Assembly (NCBI GenBank): GCA_934597345.1
Contig: CAKTRJ010000001.1
Span: 48,660-112,659, forward strand
Direction: 5' to 3'
From: an uncultured Oscillospiraceae bacterium
GTDB lineage: Bacteria > Bacillota > Clostridia > Oscillospirales > Oscillospiraceae
DNA length: 64,000 nt
The notes under the pieces were generated by a model. The model saw nothing but the letters and a program-made list of their open reading frames with translations. It was not told where the DNA came from and did no database searches. The translations under genes were made by a program, and so were the position numbers. Shown here piece by piece: positions 33,178-41,774 of this stretch (position 1 is the stretch's first letter; the number at the start of each line of letters is the position of its first letter).

Positions 33178-34043
33178 GGAAGCTTCGGATGCTGATGGCG
33201 CTGGCGCTGAGCCTGTGCCTGCTGGCGGGCTGCGCCGCCGTGAAGAGCACCGGGGAAAGGGATGGCTTTCGCCTGTACTACGCCGCAGCGCTGGATACCC
33301 ACCGGGGCGGCGACGCCATCGACCATGTGATCGTGGATTGGGATACGCTGCCGGAGGGCGACAAAGCGGCGCGGGCGGAGGCGGTGCTGGCCCTGCTGAT
33401 GGGCGAGTGTCAGGAAAAGGGGTTCAGAACGCCCATTCCCTCCGGAACGACGCTGCGCTCTGTGGACATGAAGGGCGGCACCGCGTGGGTGGACTTTGCC
33501 GGAAGCTACGGCCAGCTCAGCGGCATGGCCCTGACCATTGCCGACTACTGCGTGACGCTGTCCCTGACCCAGTTGGAGGGCGTCTATGCCGTGCATATCA
33601 CCGTCAACGGGCAGGAACTGGCCTATCGTGACAGCAATATGTTCCTGGCGGGCGATGTGCTGCTGACCTCCATGGACGACGTGGTGCGGACGCTGACGGC
33701 ACAGCTGTATTTCCCCGACGAAAGCGGGACGCTGACGGCGGAGGAACGGCTGCTGACCCAGTATGAGGGCCAGTCGGCGGCGGATGTGGTGCTTGCGGCG
33801 CTGGCGGACGGCCCATCTCAGGAGGGCTTGCAGCCGCTGCTGCCGGAGGACTTCACCGGTCTGACCGTCCGGGTGGAGGATGGCGTGTGCCAGCTGAACC
33901 TGCCGTCCGAGATGATTGCGGCCATGGGTGCGGATGCCGCAGGTGAGATGGAGCAGGGTGTCGCGGCCTCGCTGCTGTCCCTGGAGGGCGTATCCGCCGT
34001 ACAGATCTACACCGACGGTGTGTATGTGGATGTATATGAATAA
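33174..34043 (+). CDS. GerMN-domain lipoprotein
   Basis: A 289-residue exported lipoprotein. The signal peptide ends in lipobox LLAGC, so Cys20 is lipidated. Two GerMN-like halves are seen: about residues 30-160 (DHVIVDW...TLRSVDMKGGTAWVDFAG) and 165-289 (LYFPDESGTLTAEERL...GVCQLNLPSE...YTDGVYVDVYE). GerMN occurs in spore germination GerM and in LpqB, the lipoprotein partner of the MtrAB two-component system. The gene overlaps the kinase by 4 nt (ATGA), so the three proteins are probably made together. A role in modulating the kinase is inferred. Confidence 0.88.
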   Translation: MRKLRMLMALALSLCLLAGCAAVKSTGERDGFRLYYAAALDTHRGGDAIDHVIVDWDTLPEGDKAARAEAVLALLMGECQEKGFRTPIPSGTTLRSVDMKGGTAWVDFAGSYGQLSGMALTIADYCVTLSLTQLEGVYAVHITVNGQELAYRDSNMFLAGDVLLTSMDDVVRTLTAQLYFPDESGTLTAEERLLTQYEGQSAADVVLAALADGPSQEGLQPLLPEDFTGLTVRVEDGVCQLNLPSEMIAAMGADAAGEMEQGVAASLLSLEGVSAVQIYTDGVYVDVYE

Positions 34044-34045
34044 GG

Positions 34046-34080
34046 AAGAGGCTCTGACCGATGGTCAGAGCCTCTTTTGA
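34046..34080 (+). terminator. Intrinsic terminator of the two-component operon
   Basis: Stem AAGAGGCTCTGACC with GGTCAGAGCCTCTT, loop GAT, then TTTGAC; starts 3 nt after the stop codon. Confidence 0.85.
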
Positions 34081-34105
34081 CGCAAAGTGCCTGGGGAGGA
34101 TATTC

Positions 34106-35122
34106 TCAGAAAATCACATTGTCCAGCTCCATGGTGGCGTAGCCGTTCAGGGTCATATCGCCCCGGACACCGGACATGTACTCATAGTAGCCCTGGGCGC
34201 CGATCATGGCGCCGTTATCGCCGCACCATTTCAGCGGCGGGAGATACAGCTTCACGCCACGTTTTTCGCACAGCCTTTGCAGGTCGGCGCGGATGATGGA
34301 GTTGGCGGCCACGCCGCCTGCCGCCACCAGTACGGTGCGGCCCGTCTGCTCCAGCGCCAGCGCCGCACGCTCTGTCAGCTCATCGCTGACGGCCTGTGTG
34401 AAGTCACGGGCCAGCGCGGGCTCGTCCAGCGGTTCGCCCTTCTGCTGGGCGTTGTGGGCCAGATTCACCACGGCGGTTTTCAGCCCGGAAAAGCTCATGT
34501 CCAGCGGCGCGCCGTCCACATGGGCGCGGGGCAGGGTATAGACGCTGCCTGCCGACTGCTGGGCCAGCTGATCCATGGGCTTGCCGCCGGGGTAGGGGAG
34601 ACCCAGCACGCGGGCGGCCTTGTCGAAGCACTCGCCCGCCGCATCGTCACGGGTAGCGCCCAGCACCTTCATGTCGGTGTAGTCCGCCACATCCACGATC
34701 AGCGTGTTGCCGCCGGAGATGGCCAGCGCCAGAAACGGTGGCTCCAGCTCCGGAAAGGCCAGATAGTTGGCCGCGATGTGGCCCCGCACATGGTGCACCG
34801 GCACCAGCGGCACGCCCAGCGCCCACGCGGCGGACTTGGCGAAGCTGACGCCCACCAGCACCGCGCCGATGAGACCCGGCGCATAGGTGACGGCCACCGC
34901 GTCGATGTCCTGCTTCGTCAGTCCCGCGTCACGGAGAGCCTGATCCGTCAGACCGGCAATGGCCTCCACATGCTTGCGGGAGGCGATCTCCGGCACCACG
35001 CCGCCATACAGGGCGTGCATGTCCGCCTGAGAGAGAATGGCGTCGGCCAGCACCTTGCGGCCATCCTGCACCACCGCCACGGCGGTCTCGTCGCAGGAGG
35101 ATTCAAAAGCCAGTATGTTCAT
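34106..35122 (-). CDS. tsaD: tRNA N6-adenosine threonylcarbamoyltransferase
   Basis: A 338-residue TsaD/Gcp/Kae1 protein, which transfers the threonylcarbamoyl group to A37 of ANN-decoding tRNAs together with TsaB/E. The N-terminus NILAFESSCDETAVAVV, SRKHVEAI and metal-binding HHVRGH are present. ISGGNTLIVDVADY and PYPGG follow. Length is typical. It overlaps the rimI stop by 4 nt. The tsaB gene commonly found in this operon is not in the window. Confidence 0.97.
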   Translation of the reverse strand: MNILAFESSCDETAVAVVQDGRKVLADAILSQADMHALYGGVVPEIASRKHVEAIAGLTDQALRDAGLTKQDIDAVAVTYAPGLIGAVLVGVSFAKSAAWALGVPLVPVHHVRGHIAANYLAFPELEPPFLALAISGGNTLIVDVADYTDMKVLGATRDDAAGECFDKAARVLGLPYPGGKPMDQLAQQSAGSVYTLPRAHVDGAPLDMSFSGLKTAVVNLAHNAQQKGEPLDEPALARDFTQAVSDELTERAALALEQTGRTVLVAAGGVAANSIIRADLQRLCEKRGVKLYLPPLKWCGDNGAMIGAQGYYEYMSGVRGDMTLNGYATMELDNVIF

Positions 35123-35589
35123 GGGTTCGCCTCCTCAAAATCCCGCGTCAGAATGAGGGCGTCCTCCTTCGGCAGGTCATAGTAGTTGCGCCGCCGTCCC
35201 CGCTCCGTAAAGCCGAAGGACTGGTAGAGGGCGATGGCTGCGGCGTTGCTGGGCCGTACCTCCAGCGTCAGGAACGCCAGATGCTGCCCTGCGGCGAAGT
35301 CGCAGAACACCTTCAAAAGCTTGGCGGCGATGCCCTGGCGGCGGTATTCCGGGAAAACCGCCACGTTGGTGATGTAGCCCTCGTCCGCTGCCACCAGCAG
35401 CCCGGCATAGCCCACCACCTTGCCGGTCACGGCGTCCAGCGCCGTCAGAAAGGCGGCGCACTGGTTCTCCAGCTCCTCGGCCAGCATATTCCGCGACCAC
35501 GGGCGGGAGAAGCACACCCGCTCCAGCGCCGCGATCTCGTCCAGATGATCGGCATTCATGGGCACGATCTTTACCTGTATCTTTTCCAT
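35119..35589 (-). CDS. rimI: Ribosomal protein S18 alanine N-acetyltransferase
   Basis: A GNAT acetyltransferase of 156 residues. The acetyl-CoA loop reads VAVFPEYRRQGIAAKLL, followed by LEVRPSNAAAIALYQSFGF, the classic RimI motif. It is placed between polA and tsaD and overlaps tsaD, as in many Firmicutes. Two adjacent ATGs exist; the second (35589) is 6 nt from AAGGAG and is preferred, the first (35592) is only 3 nt away. Confidence 0.92.
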   Translation of the reverse strand: MEKIQVKIVPMNADHLDEIAALERVCFSRPWSRNMLAEELENQCAAFLTALDAVTGKVVGYAGLLVAADEGYITNVAVFPEYRRQGIAAKLLKVFCDFAAGQHLAFLTLEVRPSNAAAIALYQSFGFTERGRRRNYYDLPKEDALILTRDFEEANP

Positions 35590-35599
35590 CATTCGCTCC

Positions 35600-38263
35600 T
35601 TATCCCTTGGCGTCCAGCCAGTTTTTGCCGCTGTGTGCCTCGGCGGTCAGGGGGACGGCCAGCGCCGCCACCTGCTCCATCTCCTGCCGCAGCAGCTTTT
35701 CCACCGTTTCCCGCTCTGCCTTCGGGCATTCCACGATCAGCTCGTCGTGTACCTGCATGATGAGCAGGGCCTGCAAATTTTCGCGCCGCAGGCGGTCATA
35801 GACCCGGAGCATGGCCAGCTTCATGATGTCCGCCGCCGTGCCCTGAATGGGCATGTTCAGCGCCACACGCTCACCGAAGGAGCGCTGGACGAAATTGGCC
35901 GATCTCAGCTCCGGCAGCGCCCGGCGGCGGTGGTACAGCGTCTCCACATAGCCCTGCGCCTTGGCCGTTTCCACGATGCCGGTCATGTACTGCTTCACGC
36001 CGGGGTAGGTGGCGAAGTAGCGCTCCATATAGTCCTTGGCCTCCGCCACCGTCACATGGATGTCCTGACTGAGAGAGAAGGCGGACATACCGTACACGAT
36101 GCCGAAGTTCACCGCCTTGGCGCGGGAGCGCATCTGGTGGGTGACCTCGGTCTCCGGCACATGGAACACCCTGGCCGCCGTAACGGTGTGGAAATCCTCG
36201 CCGGACAGGAAGGCGTGCTGCATGGCTTCATCGCCTGCCATGTGGGCCAGCAGCCGCAACTCGATCTGGGAGTAGTCCGCGTCCACCAGCACATTGCCCT
36301 CCTCCGCCACGAACAGGCGGCGAATTTCGCTGCCCAGCTCGGTGCGGGTGGGGATGTTCTGCAGGTTCGGCTCCGTGGAGCTGAGACGGCCCGTGGCCGT
36401 CACCGTCATCTGGAAGCTGGTGCGCACCCGCCCGTCGGGGGACACCGCCCGCAGCAGACCGTCGGCATAGGTGGATTTCAGCTTTGTGTACTGCCGATAT
36501 TCCAGCACCTTGTCCACGATGGGCGCCTCATACCGCAGCTTTTCCAGCACTTCGGCGTTGGTGGACCAGCCGGTTTTCGTTTTCTTGCCGTGGGGCAGCT
36601 GCAATTTGTCAAAGAGGATGATCCCCAGCTGTCTGGGGGAGTTGATGTTGAATTTCTCGCCCGCCATGTCGTAGATGGACTGCTCCAGCGCCACGATGCG
36701 CTGCTGCAGATCCTCACCGAACCGGGCCAGCGCCGCGCCGTCGATGCGGAAGCCTGCCAGTTCCATCTCCGCCAGCACCCGGCACAGGGGCAGCTCCATC
36801 TCATGGAGCAGCGCCGTCATGCCCAGTTCCTCCAGCTTGGACGGCAGCACCTCATACAGCGCCGCCACGGCGCTGGTATAGCTGCACAGGGCGGCCTCCT
36901 CCGCAGCGGTGTCGCTGAGCGGAGAGAAGGCGTCCTTTGCCAGATGGGCCGGGGCGGGCAGCTCCGCGCCGCAGTAGGCCACGAACAGCCGCTGGAGGTC
37001 ATACCCTCCGGCGGTGGCGTCCAGCAGATAGCCCGCCAGCGCCGTGTCGAAGAGAAAGCCCTCGGCGGGGAGGCCCCGCTCCAGCAGGGCGCGGGTCAGA
37101 TCCTTCACGCTGTGGGCCACCTTGGGGATATCGGCGGAGAACAGGCCCCGCAGCAGGGCGTCCCAGTCGCCGTCGAACCGGTCAGTCCGCAGAATGACCG
37201 TCAGGCCGTGATGGTCGTCGAGCTCGCACGCCACCGCCAGCGCCCGCAGGTCATCCAGACCGTACACCGCCACATGGGGCACAGCGCGCCACTGGACAAG
37301 GAGCCGCGCCGCGTCTTCGTCGGTCTGGGGGACCTCGATCATAACGGTATAGTTCTCATCATGGGCAGCGGCGGCAGGCTCCGGCGTGGGAGCGGCGGGG
37401 GTCAGGCCGTATTTCCGGATGAGCTTGGTGAATTCCAGCTTTACAAACAGGTCGTAAAGCTCCGGCTTGTAGGGCTGGCGCAGGGCGTCCTCCGGGTCGA
37501 ATTCCAGCGGCGCGTCGGTGACGATGGTGGCCAGCCAGTAGCTGCGGCGGGCGGATTCCTCGCCCTCGGCCAGCTTCCGCAGGGCGGCGGGCTTGGCCTC
37601 CACCTCCGGCATGGCGGCGTACAGCGCGTTGATGCTGCCGTAGCGCTGCACCAGCGCCGTGGCGGTCTTTTCACCGATGCCCGGCACGCCGGGGATGTTG
37701 TCGCTGCTGTCACCCATCAGGGCCTTCAGGTCGATCATATGGATGGGGTCAAAGCCGTACTGCTCACGGAACAGGGCGGGGGTCATATCGGTGGTGGAGG
37801 TCTGCCCCATGCGGGAGGTCACCAGCTTCACCCGCGTGCGGTCAGTGATGAGCTGTAGGCTGTCCCGGTCGCCGGTGACGATGACGCACTCCCAGCCCCG
37901 CTTTTCACACCGGCGGGAGATGGTGCCCAGCAGGTCGTCGGCCTCATAGCCCACCATCTCGTAGCAGGGGATGGACATGGCGCACAGCACCTGCTTCATC
38001 ACCGGCATCTGCTGGGCAAGCTCGTCGGGCATGCCCTTGCGGGTGGCCTTATAGTTGGCGTCCGCTTCGTGGCGGAAGGTAGGCTCCCGCCGGTCAAAGG
38101 CCACGCACAGCGCCTCCGGCTGTTCCTCGTCGATGAACCGCTGGAGCATGTTCAAAAAGCCGAAAATGGCGTTGGTATACAGCCCGTCCCGTGTGGTCAG
38201 GGGCTTCACGCCGTAAAAGGCGCGGTTGATGATGCTGTTGCCGTCAAGAACCATCAGTTTCAT
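35600..38263 (-). CDS. polA: DNA polymerase I
   Basis: An 887-residue family A polymerase. The start at 38263 (MKLMVLDGNSI) is behind AAGGAGG. The N-terminal 5'-3' exonuclease/flap domain (1-~290) has YEADDLLGTI and LMGDSSDNIPGVPGIGEKTA. The central 3'-5' exonuclease region (~310-470) lacks the DxE catalytic carboxylates, as in Bacillus and Taq enzymes, so it should not proofread. The polymerase domain has motif A VDADYSQIELR, motif B RSRAKAVNFGIVYG and motif C MQVHDELIVE. It processes Okazaki fragments and fills repair gaps. It is followed by rimI and tsaD in the same direction. Confidence 0.97.
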   Translation of the reverse strand: MKLMVLDGNSIINRAFYGVKPLTTRDGLYTNAIFGFLNMLQRFIDEEQPEALCVAFDRREPTFRHEADANYKATRKGMPDELAQQMPVMKQVLCAMSIPCYEMVGYEADDLLGTISRRCEKRGWECVIVTGDRDSLQLITDRTRVKLVTSRMGQTSTTDMTPALFREQYGFDPIHMIDLKALMGDSSDNIPGVPGIGEKTATALVQRYGSINALYAAMPEVEAKPAALRKLAEGEESARRSYWLATIVTDAPLEFDPEDALRQPYKPELYDLFVKLEFTKLIRKYGLTPAAPTPEPAAAAHDENYTVMIEVPQTDEDAARLLVQWRAVPHVAVYGLDDLRALAVACELDDHHGLTVILRTDRFDGDWDALLRGLFSADIPKVAHSVKDLTRALLERGLPAEGFLFDTALAGYLLDATAGGYDLQRLFVAYCGAELPAPAHLAKDAFSPLSDTAAEEAALCSYTSAVAALYEVLPSKLEELGMTALLHEMELPLCRVLAEMELAGFRIDGAALARFGEDLQQRIVALEQSIYDMAGEKFNINSPRQLGIILFDKLQLPHGKKTKTGWSTNAEVLEKLRYEAPIVDKVLEYRQYTKLKSTYADGLLRAVSPDGRVRTSFQMTVTATGRLSSTEPNLQNIPTRTELGSEIRRLFVAEEGNVLVDADYSQIELRLLAHMAGDEAMQHAFLSGEDFHTVTAARVFHVPETEVTHQMRSRAKAVNFGIVYGMSAFSLSQDIHVTVAEAKDYMERYFATYPGVKQYMTGIVETAKAQGYVETLYHRRRALPELRSANFVQRSFGERVALNMPIQGTAADIMKLAMLRVYDRLRRENLQALLIMQVHDELIVECPKAERETVEKLLRQEMEQVAALAVPLTAEAHSGKNWLDAKG

Positions 38264-38341
38264 GGTCGGCCTCCTTGTGGGGTCAATTTTCACATAATAT
38301 TTTATTATAGTCCATTTCCCAGAAAAACACAACCTCCGTAC

Positions 38342-38369
38342 TTGACAGTTTTCGCTTTTGTGATAGTAT
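38342..38369 (+). promoter_or_regulatory. Sigma-A promoter of the MFS-AEC operon
   Basis: TTGACA (38342-38347), 16-bp spacer, TAGTAT (38364-38369). ATG 38406 follows with GGGAG 5 nt before it. Confidence 0.7.
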
Positions 38370-38405
38370 GATATGGATTTACACCTATTTAACACGGGAG
38401 ACACT

Positions 38406-39608
38406 ATGGACAAGCTTGCCAGACAAGTGAATATCCATCATGCCGTGATGCAGGGCAGCTATTTTGCCGGATTCTCCGCCATCTGGGGCTTCGGGCCGGT
38501 GCTGCTGCTGTACTGGGGCCTGAGCAACAGTGCGCTGGGCGTGGTCACGTCGCTGGCGCTGCTGCTGCCGCTGCTGATCCAGCCGGTGCTGGCGTCGTTG
38601 TCGGACGCCGATCCCCGGTGGACCAGCCGCCGTCTGGCGCTGGGCCTTTCGCTGCTGACGCTGGCGGCGGCGCTGGCCATCATGCTGCTACCGGAGCAGA
38701 AAACGGTGCTGCTGGTCAGCTATGCCGTCATCGGCGTGACGCTGGTGTGTACGTCGCCGTTTTTCAACAGCATGGTGATGGCCTATCACCTGCGGGGCGT
38801 CAATGTGAACTACGGTCTTGGCCGGGGCACCGGTTCCGCTACCTACGCCATCGTGGCGCTGGTGATGGGCTTTGTGCTGGAACGGCGCTCGCCCACGGTG
38901 ATCCTGCCGGTGCTGCTGGCGACGCTGGCGCTCCAGATCGTGTCCATCTGGAGCTTCCGCTATCCGCTGCCGGAGCTGCCCCGAACGGAGGAGGCCGCGC
39001 CGCCGCAGGTGCTGAGTCTGCCGAAGCTGCTGCGGAAATATCCGGCGTTCACGGTGCTGCTGGTGGGCTGCGCACTGCTGCAGGGCGGCCACAACGCCTG
39101 TAACACCTACATGATCCACATTGCCGACAAGGTGGGTGCGGGCGAGGGCTTGATGGGCGTCATTCTGGCGGTTTCGGCATTTACGGAGCTGCCCGCCATG
39201 GCGCTGTTTCACCGGATGCACCGGCGCTTGAGCCTGCGGACGCTGTTCCGCATCTGCGCCGCCACCTTTGTGCTGAAGGACCTGCTGTTCTGGGTGGCCC
39301 GGTCGCCGGTGCTGCTGTACATCGCGGCGGTGATACAGTTCTTTGAGTTCGGCATTTTCCTGCCGGCCTGCGTCTACTATGTGGCGGAGCGGCTGGACAG
39401 TGCCAATCAAGCCAAGGGTCAGGGCCTGATCCATGTGTGTTCCAACGGCCTTGGCCCGGCGGTGATGACCGCCATCGGCGGCCGGCTGATCGACAGCGCG
39501 GGCATCAATACCATGCTGATGGTTACCACAGCGGCGGGCTTTGCGGGTTTTCTGGTGGTGCTGGCCGCCACCTCGCGGTATCTGGATAAAGGAGATCAAG
39601 GAAAATGA
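38406..39608 (+). CDS. MFS transporter
   Basis: A 400-residue major-facilitator protein with 12 predicted membrane segments, for example FSAIWGFGPVLLLYWGLSNSAL and VVTSLALLLPLLIQPVLASL. The ATG at 38406 is supported by GGGAG; an earlier in-frame ATG lies in the promoter region. It resembles the MFS_1-like/sugar-symporter branch (LSDADPRWTSRR after the third segment), but the substrate cannot be inferred. Its stop overlaps the start of an AEC-type transporter, so the two are co-translated. Confidence 0.88.
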   Translation: MDKLARQVNIHHAVMQGSYFAGFSAIWGFGPVLLLYWGLSNSALGVVTSLALLLPLLIQPVLASLSDADPRWTSRRLALGLSLLTLAAALAIMLLPEQKTVLLVSYAVIGVTLVCTSPFFNSMVMAYHLRGVNVNYGLGRGTGSATYAIVALVMGFVLERRSPTVILPVLLATLALQIVSIWSFRYPLPELPRTEEAAPPQVLSLPKLLRKYPAFTVLLVGCALLQGGHNACNTYMIHIADKVGAGEGLMGVILAVSAFTELPAMALFHRMHRRLSLRTLFRICAATFVLKDLLFWVARSPVLLYIAAVIQFFEFGIFLPACVYYVAERLDSANQAKGQGLIHVCSNGLGPAVMTAIGGRLIDSAGINTMLMVTTAAGFAGFLVVLAATSRYLDKGDQGK

Positions 39609-40531
39609 TCGGTTCATTTTTAACGGTAGGACAGCAGGTGCTGATCCTGTTTGCTCTGATGGCGGTGGGCTTCGTACTGGGCAAGGCGAAGCTGATGGAT
39701 GACCGCGGCAGCCTTGCCATGACGAATCTGGTGATGTACGCGGTGTCGCCCGCCATGATGGTGGTGGCCTTCCAGCGGGAGAAGAACGCGGCGGATCTGC
39801 ATAACTTTCTGGTGTGCCTGCTGCTGGCGGTGGCGGTCCATGCCGTCAGTATCCTGCTGGCAAAGATATGCCTGCGGGGGAAGGACGCCACCTGCGGCAT
39901 CCTGCAATTCGGTACGGTGTTTTCCAACTGCGGCTTTATGGGCTATCCGCTGATGCTGGCGCTGCTGGGCAGCATCGGCGTGTTCTACGGCTCGGCCTAT
40001 GTGGTGGTGTTCACGGTGCTCAGCTGGACGGCGGGCATCTATATGATTACCCACGACGCCGGTAATCTGCAGGTGAAGCATATCCTGCTGAATCCCGGCG
40101 TGCTCAGCGTGGTGGTGGCCATGGTGCTGTATCTGCTGGCGGTGCGTCTGCCGGAGATCGTCATGACGCCGCTGAACTATCTGGCCAACATGAATACGCC
40201 CCTGCCTACCATCGTGGTGGGCTATCAGCTGAGCCACGCCAATTTCAGCACCGCCTTCAGCGACCGTCGCTCGTGGCTGGCGCTGGCGCTGCGTCTGGCG
40301 GTGGTGCCGCTGGTGACCATCGGGCTTTGCTGGGTCTTCCGGGTGGACAGCGCCGTGGCGCTGGTGACGGTGATCGCAGCCAGTACACCGCCCGCCGCGC
40401 TTTTGAGCATGTTTGCCCAGAAATTCGGCGGCGATACGAAGCTGGCCTCCAGCGTGGTATCGGTGTTTACTGCCCTTTCCGTGCTGACCATCCCGCCGGT
40501 GGTGGGCTTGGCGCAGTATCTGATGGGATAA
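39605..40531 (+). CDS. AEC (auxin efflux carrier) family transporter
   Basis: A 308-residue membrane protein with about ten predicted segments in two inverted halves. The features include VLILFALMAVGFVLGKAKLM at the start, GTVFSNCGFMGYPLM and a Pro-Pro-containing segment AASTPPAALLSMFAQKFGGD near the C-terminus, all typical of AEC carriers. Members export or import small organic anions such as malate; the substrate here is unknown. The start overlaps the MFS gene by 4 nt. A weak AT-rich hairpin follows the stop. Confidence 0.9.
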   Translation: MIGSFLTVGQQVLILFALMAVGFVLGKAKLMDDRGSLAMTNLVMYAVSPAMMVVAFQREKNAADLHNFLVCLLLAVAVHAVSILLAKICLRGKDATCGILQFGTVFSNCGFMGYPLMLALLGSIGVFYGSAYVVVFTVLSWTAGIYMITHDAGNLQVKHILLNPGVLSVVVAMVLYLLAVRLPEIVMTPLNYLANMNTPLPTIVVGYQLSHANFSTAFSDRRSWLALALRLAVVPLVTIGLCWVFRVDSAVALVTVIAASTPPAALLSMFAQKFGGDTKLASSVVSVFTALSVLTIPPVVGLAQYLMG

Positions 40532-40629
40532 AAAATTCTACATAAAATAGAAATTTTTTATGACGGCAAAGCTGCTTGGAAATTCAATTATGTAAACAAA
40601 AACGGGTGTGCTGAAAATGCGCAAACCAG

Positions 40630-40667
40630 ATTTGCGGGTTTTCCAGAAAGAGGGAAAACCCGCAAAT
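40630..40667. other. Stem-loop beside the DnaA-box cluster
   Basis: Perfect 15-bp stem ATTTGCGGGTTTTCC with GGAAAACCCGCAAAT, loop AGAAAGAG, with no T-run. It lies in a 518-bp AT-rich gene-free region (40532-41049). Another hairpin, GGGAAAT...ATTTCCC, is at 40930-40956. Confidence 0.6.
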
Positions 40668-40685
40668 ACCGTTGAAAACACTTGC

Positions 40686-40725
40686 TGTGCATAAGTGTGG
40701 AAAAAGGTGTGGAAAGTGTGGATAA
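40686..40725. promoter_or_regulatory. DnaA-box cluster
   Basis: Four roughly helically phased 9-mers occur in 40 bp: TGTGCATAA (40686-40694), TGTGGAAAA (40696-40704), TGTGGAAAG (40708-40716) and TGTGGATAA (40717-40725). The first and last are exact matches (reverse orientation) to the DnaA-box consensus TTATNCACA; the middle two are near matches. AT-rich DNA follows. No dnaA or dnaN is nearby, so this is more likely a DnaA-binding regulatory cluster than the chromosomal origin. Confidence 0.6.
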
Positions 40726-40984
40726 CTCCTTGTAGAAATTATGCTGTTGTAAATTATGTAAACTTGCTGTAAAGGAGTAGAGCCTGTCGAAAAACGTTGA
40801 AAAAGTACAGCGAATGGGAGATATAAGGGAGAGTTGCCATATTTTGCACCGTTGGTGATTTTGCCGAAGCTGGAAGAAGCAAGAAGAAGAAATTTGAGAT
40901 TTGCCGGAAAAAATGCAGGAACCGGGAAATGATTACATTATGTATTTCCCGACGAAAGAACCGCCCGAAGCCGCAAAATAGGAG

Positions 40985-41013
40985 TTGACGCGGCGCGGGA
41001 ACTATGGTAAAAT
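40985..41013 (+). promoter_or_regulatory. Sigma-A promoter of tRNA-Thr
   Basis: TTGACG (40985-40990), 17-bp spacer ending in TGG, TAAAAT (41008-41013). The tRNA begins 37 nt downstream. Confidence 0.85.
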
Positions 41014-41049
41014 ATATCTCGGCTTTTGAGAGCCGGACTGTATTGTGAT

Positions 41050-41125
41050 GCTTGTGTGGCTCAGCTGGCAGAGCAGCTCACTCGTAATGAGCAGGTCGCC
41101 GGTTCGAATCCGGCCACAAGCTCCA
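41050..41125 (+). tRNA. tRNA-Thr (anticodon CGT)
   Basis: A 76-nt cloverleaf with encoded CCA. Acceptor GCTTGTG/CACAAGC, D stem GCTC/GAGC, anticodon stem GCTCA/TGAGC with loop CTCGTAA, T stem GCCGG/CCGGC with loop TTCGAAT, discriminator T. The anticodon CGT reads the threonine codon ACG. It has its own promoter and terminator. Confidence 0.96.
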
Positions 41126-41126
41126 A

Positions 41127-41160
41127 AAAGAAAAAACCGCCGCAGGGCGGTTTTTTCTTT
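41127..41160 (+). terminator. Intrinsic terminator of tRNA-Thr
   Basis: Stem AAAAAACCGCC with GGCGGTTTTTT, loop GCAG, T-rich tail. Confidence 0.9.
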
Positions 41161-41225
41161 TTGCCGAGCTTGACCGGAGTCGAAGTTTATGCCCCCCTTG
41201 TGGGGTAAATCCAGCCACAGGACGG

Positions 41226-41258
41226 AAAAAAGAGCGGTGCCTGTTGGCGCCGCTCTTT
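41226..41258 (-). terminator. Intrinsic terminator of the iscS-iscU operon
   Basis: Stem AAAGAGCGGTGCC with GGCGCCGCTCTTT (one G-T pair), loop TGTT; the minus strand then runs into TTTTTTCC. Confidence 0.85.
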
Positions 41259-41313
41259 CGCAGAAGTGATTTGCAGACAAGGCTGCCGTGGCAGACGGCT
41301 GCTTTGTGCGGCC

Positions 41314-41748
41314 TCACACCATGCGGCAGGCTTCGCAGTCGTCGCAGTCGGGGAACTTGCTCTTGTCGTAGGGGATATTGTTGCGGTCATAGTAGTCCTT
41401 GACGGCGGACTTGATGGATTCCTCCGCCAGCACCGAGCAGTGCAGCTTATGGGCGGGCAGACCGCCCAGGGCGTCCACCACCTGCTTGTTGGTGACGGCC
41501 AGCGCCTCGTCGATGGTTTTGCCCTTGATCAGCTCGGTGGCCATGGAGCTGGAGGCGATGGCGCTGCCGCAGCCGAAGGTCTCGAACTTCACGTCCTCGA
41601 TGACGTTGCCGTTGATCTTCAGGTACATCTTCATGATGTCGCCGCACTTGGCGTTGCCTACATCGCCCACGCCGTCGGCGTTGGGGATCTCGCCTACGTT
41701 CCGGGGATGCATGAAGTGATCCATTACCGTATCAGTATAAAGAGCCAT
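41314..41748 (-). CDS. iscU: Iron-sulfur cluster scaffold protein (IscU/NifU-type)
   Basis: A 144-residue scaffold on which Fe-S clusters are built. The start is ATG 41748 (MALYTDTVMDHFMHPRNVG). The three conserved cysteine motifs are present: AKCGD, FGCGSAIASSS and LHCSVLAEESI. A short extra C-terminus carries CDDCEAC, giving three further cysteines, as seen in clostridial NifU-like proteins. It follows the cysteine desulfurase gene with a 26-nt gap and is in the same operon. Confidence 0.95.
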   Translation of the reverse strand: MALYTDTVMDHFMHPRNVGEIPNADGVGDVGNAKCGDIMKMYLKINGNVIEDVKFETFGCGSAIASSSMATELIKGKTIDEALAVTNKQVVDALGGLPAHKLHCSVLAEESIKSAVKDYYDRNNIPYDKSKFPDCDDCEACRMV

Positions 41749-41774
41749 GATATGATCCTCCTTATCGTATTTTA

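Noticed and set aside
40532..41049. Chromosomal origin oriC
   Set aside because: DnaA boxes are present, but dnaA, dnaN, rpmH and similar genes are absent and only four boxes are clustered. A regulatory DnaA cluster is more likely; GC skew would decide.
41002..41317. Short protein frames across tRNA-Thr on the minus strand
   Set aside because: They are antisense readings of the tRNA and its terminator and have no ribosome site.
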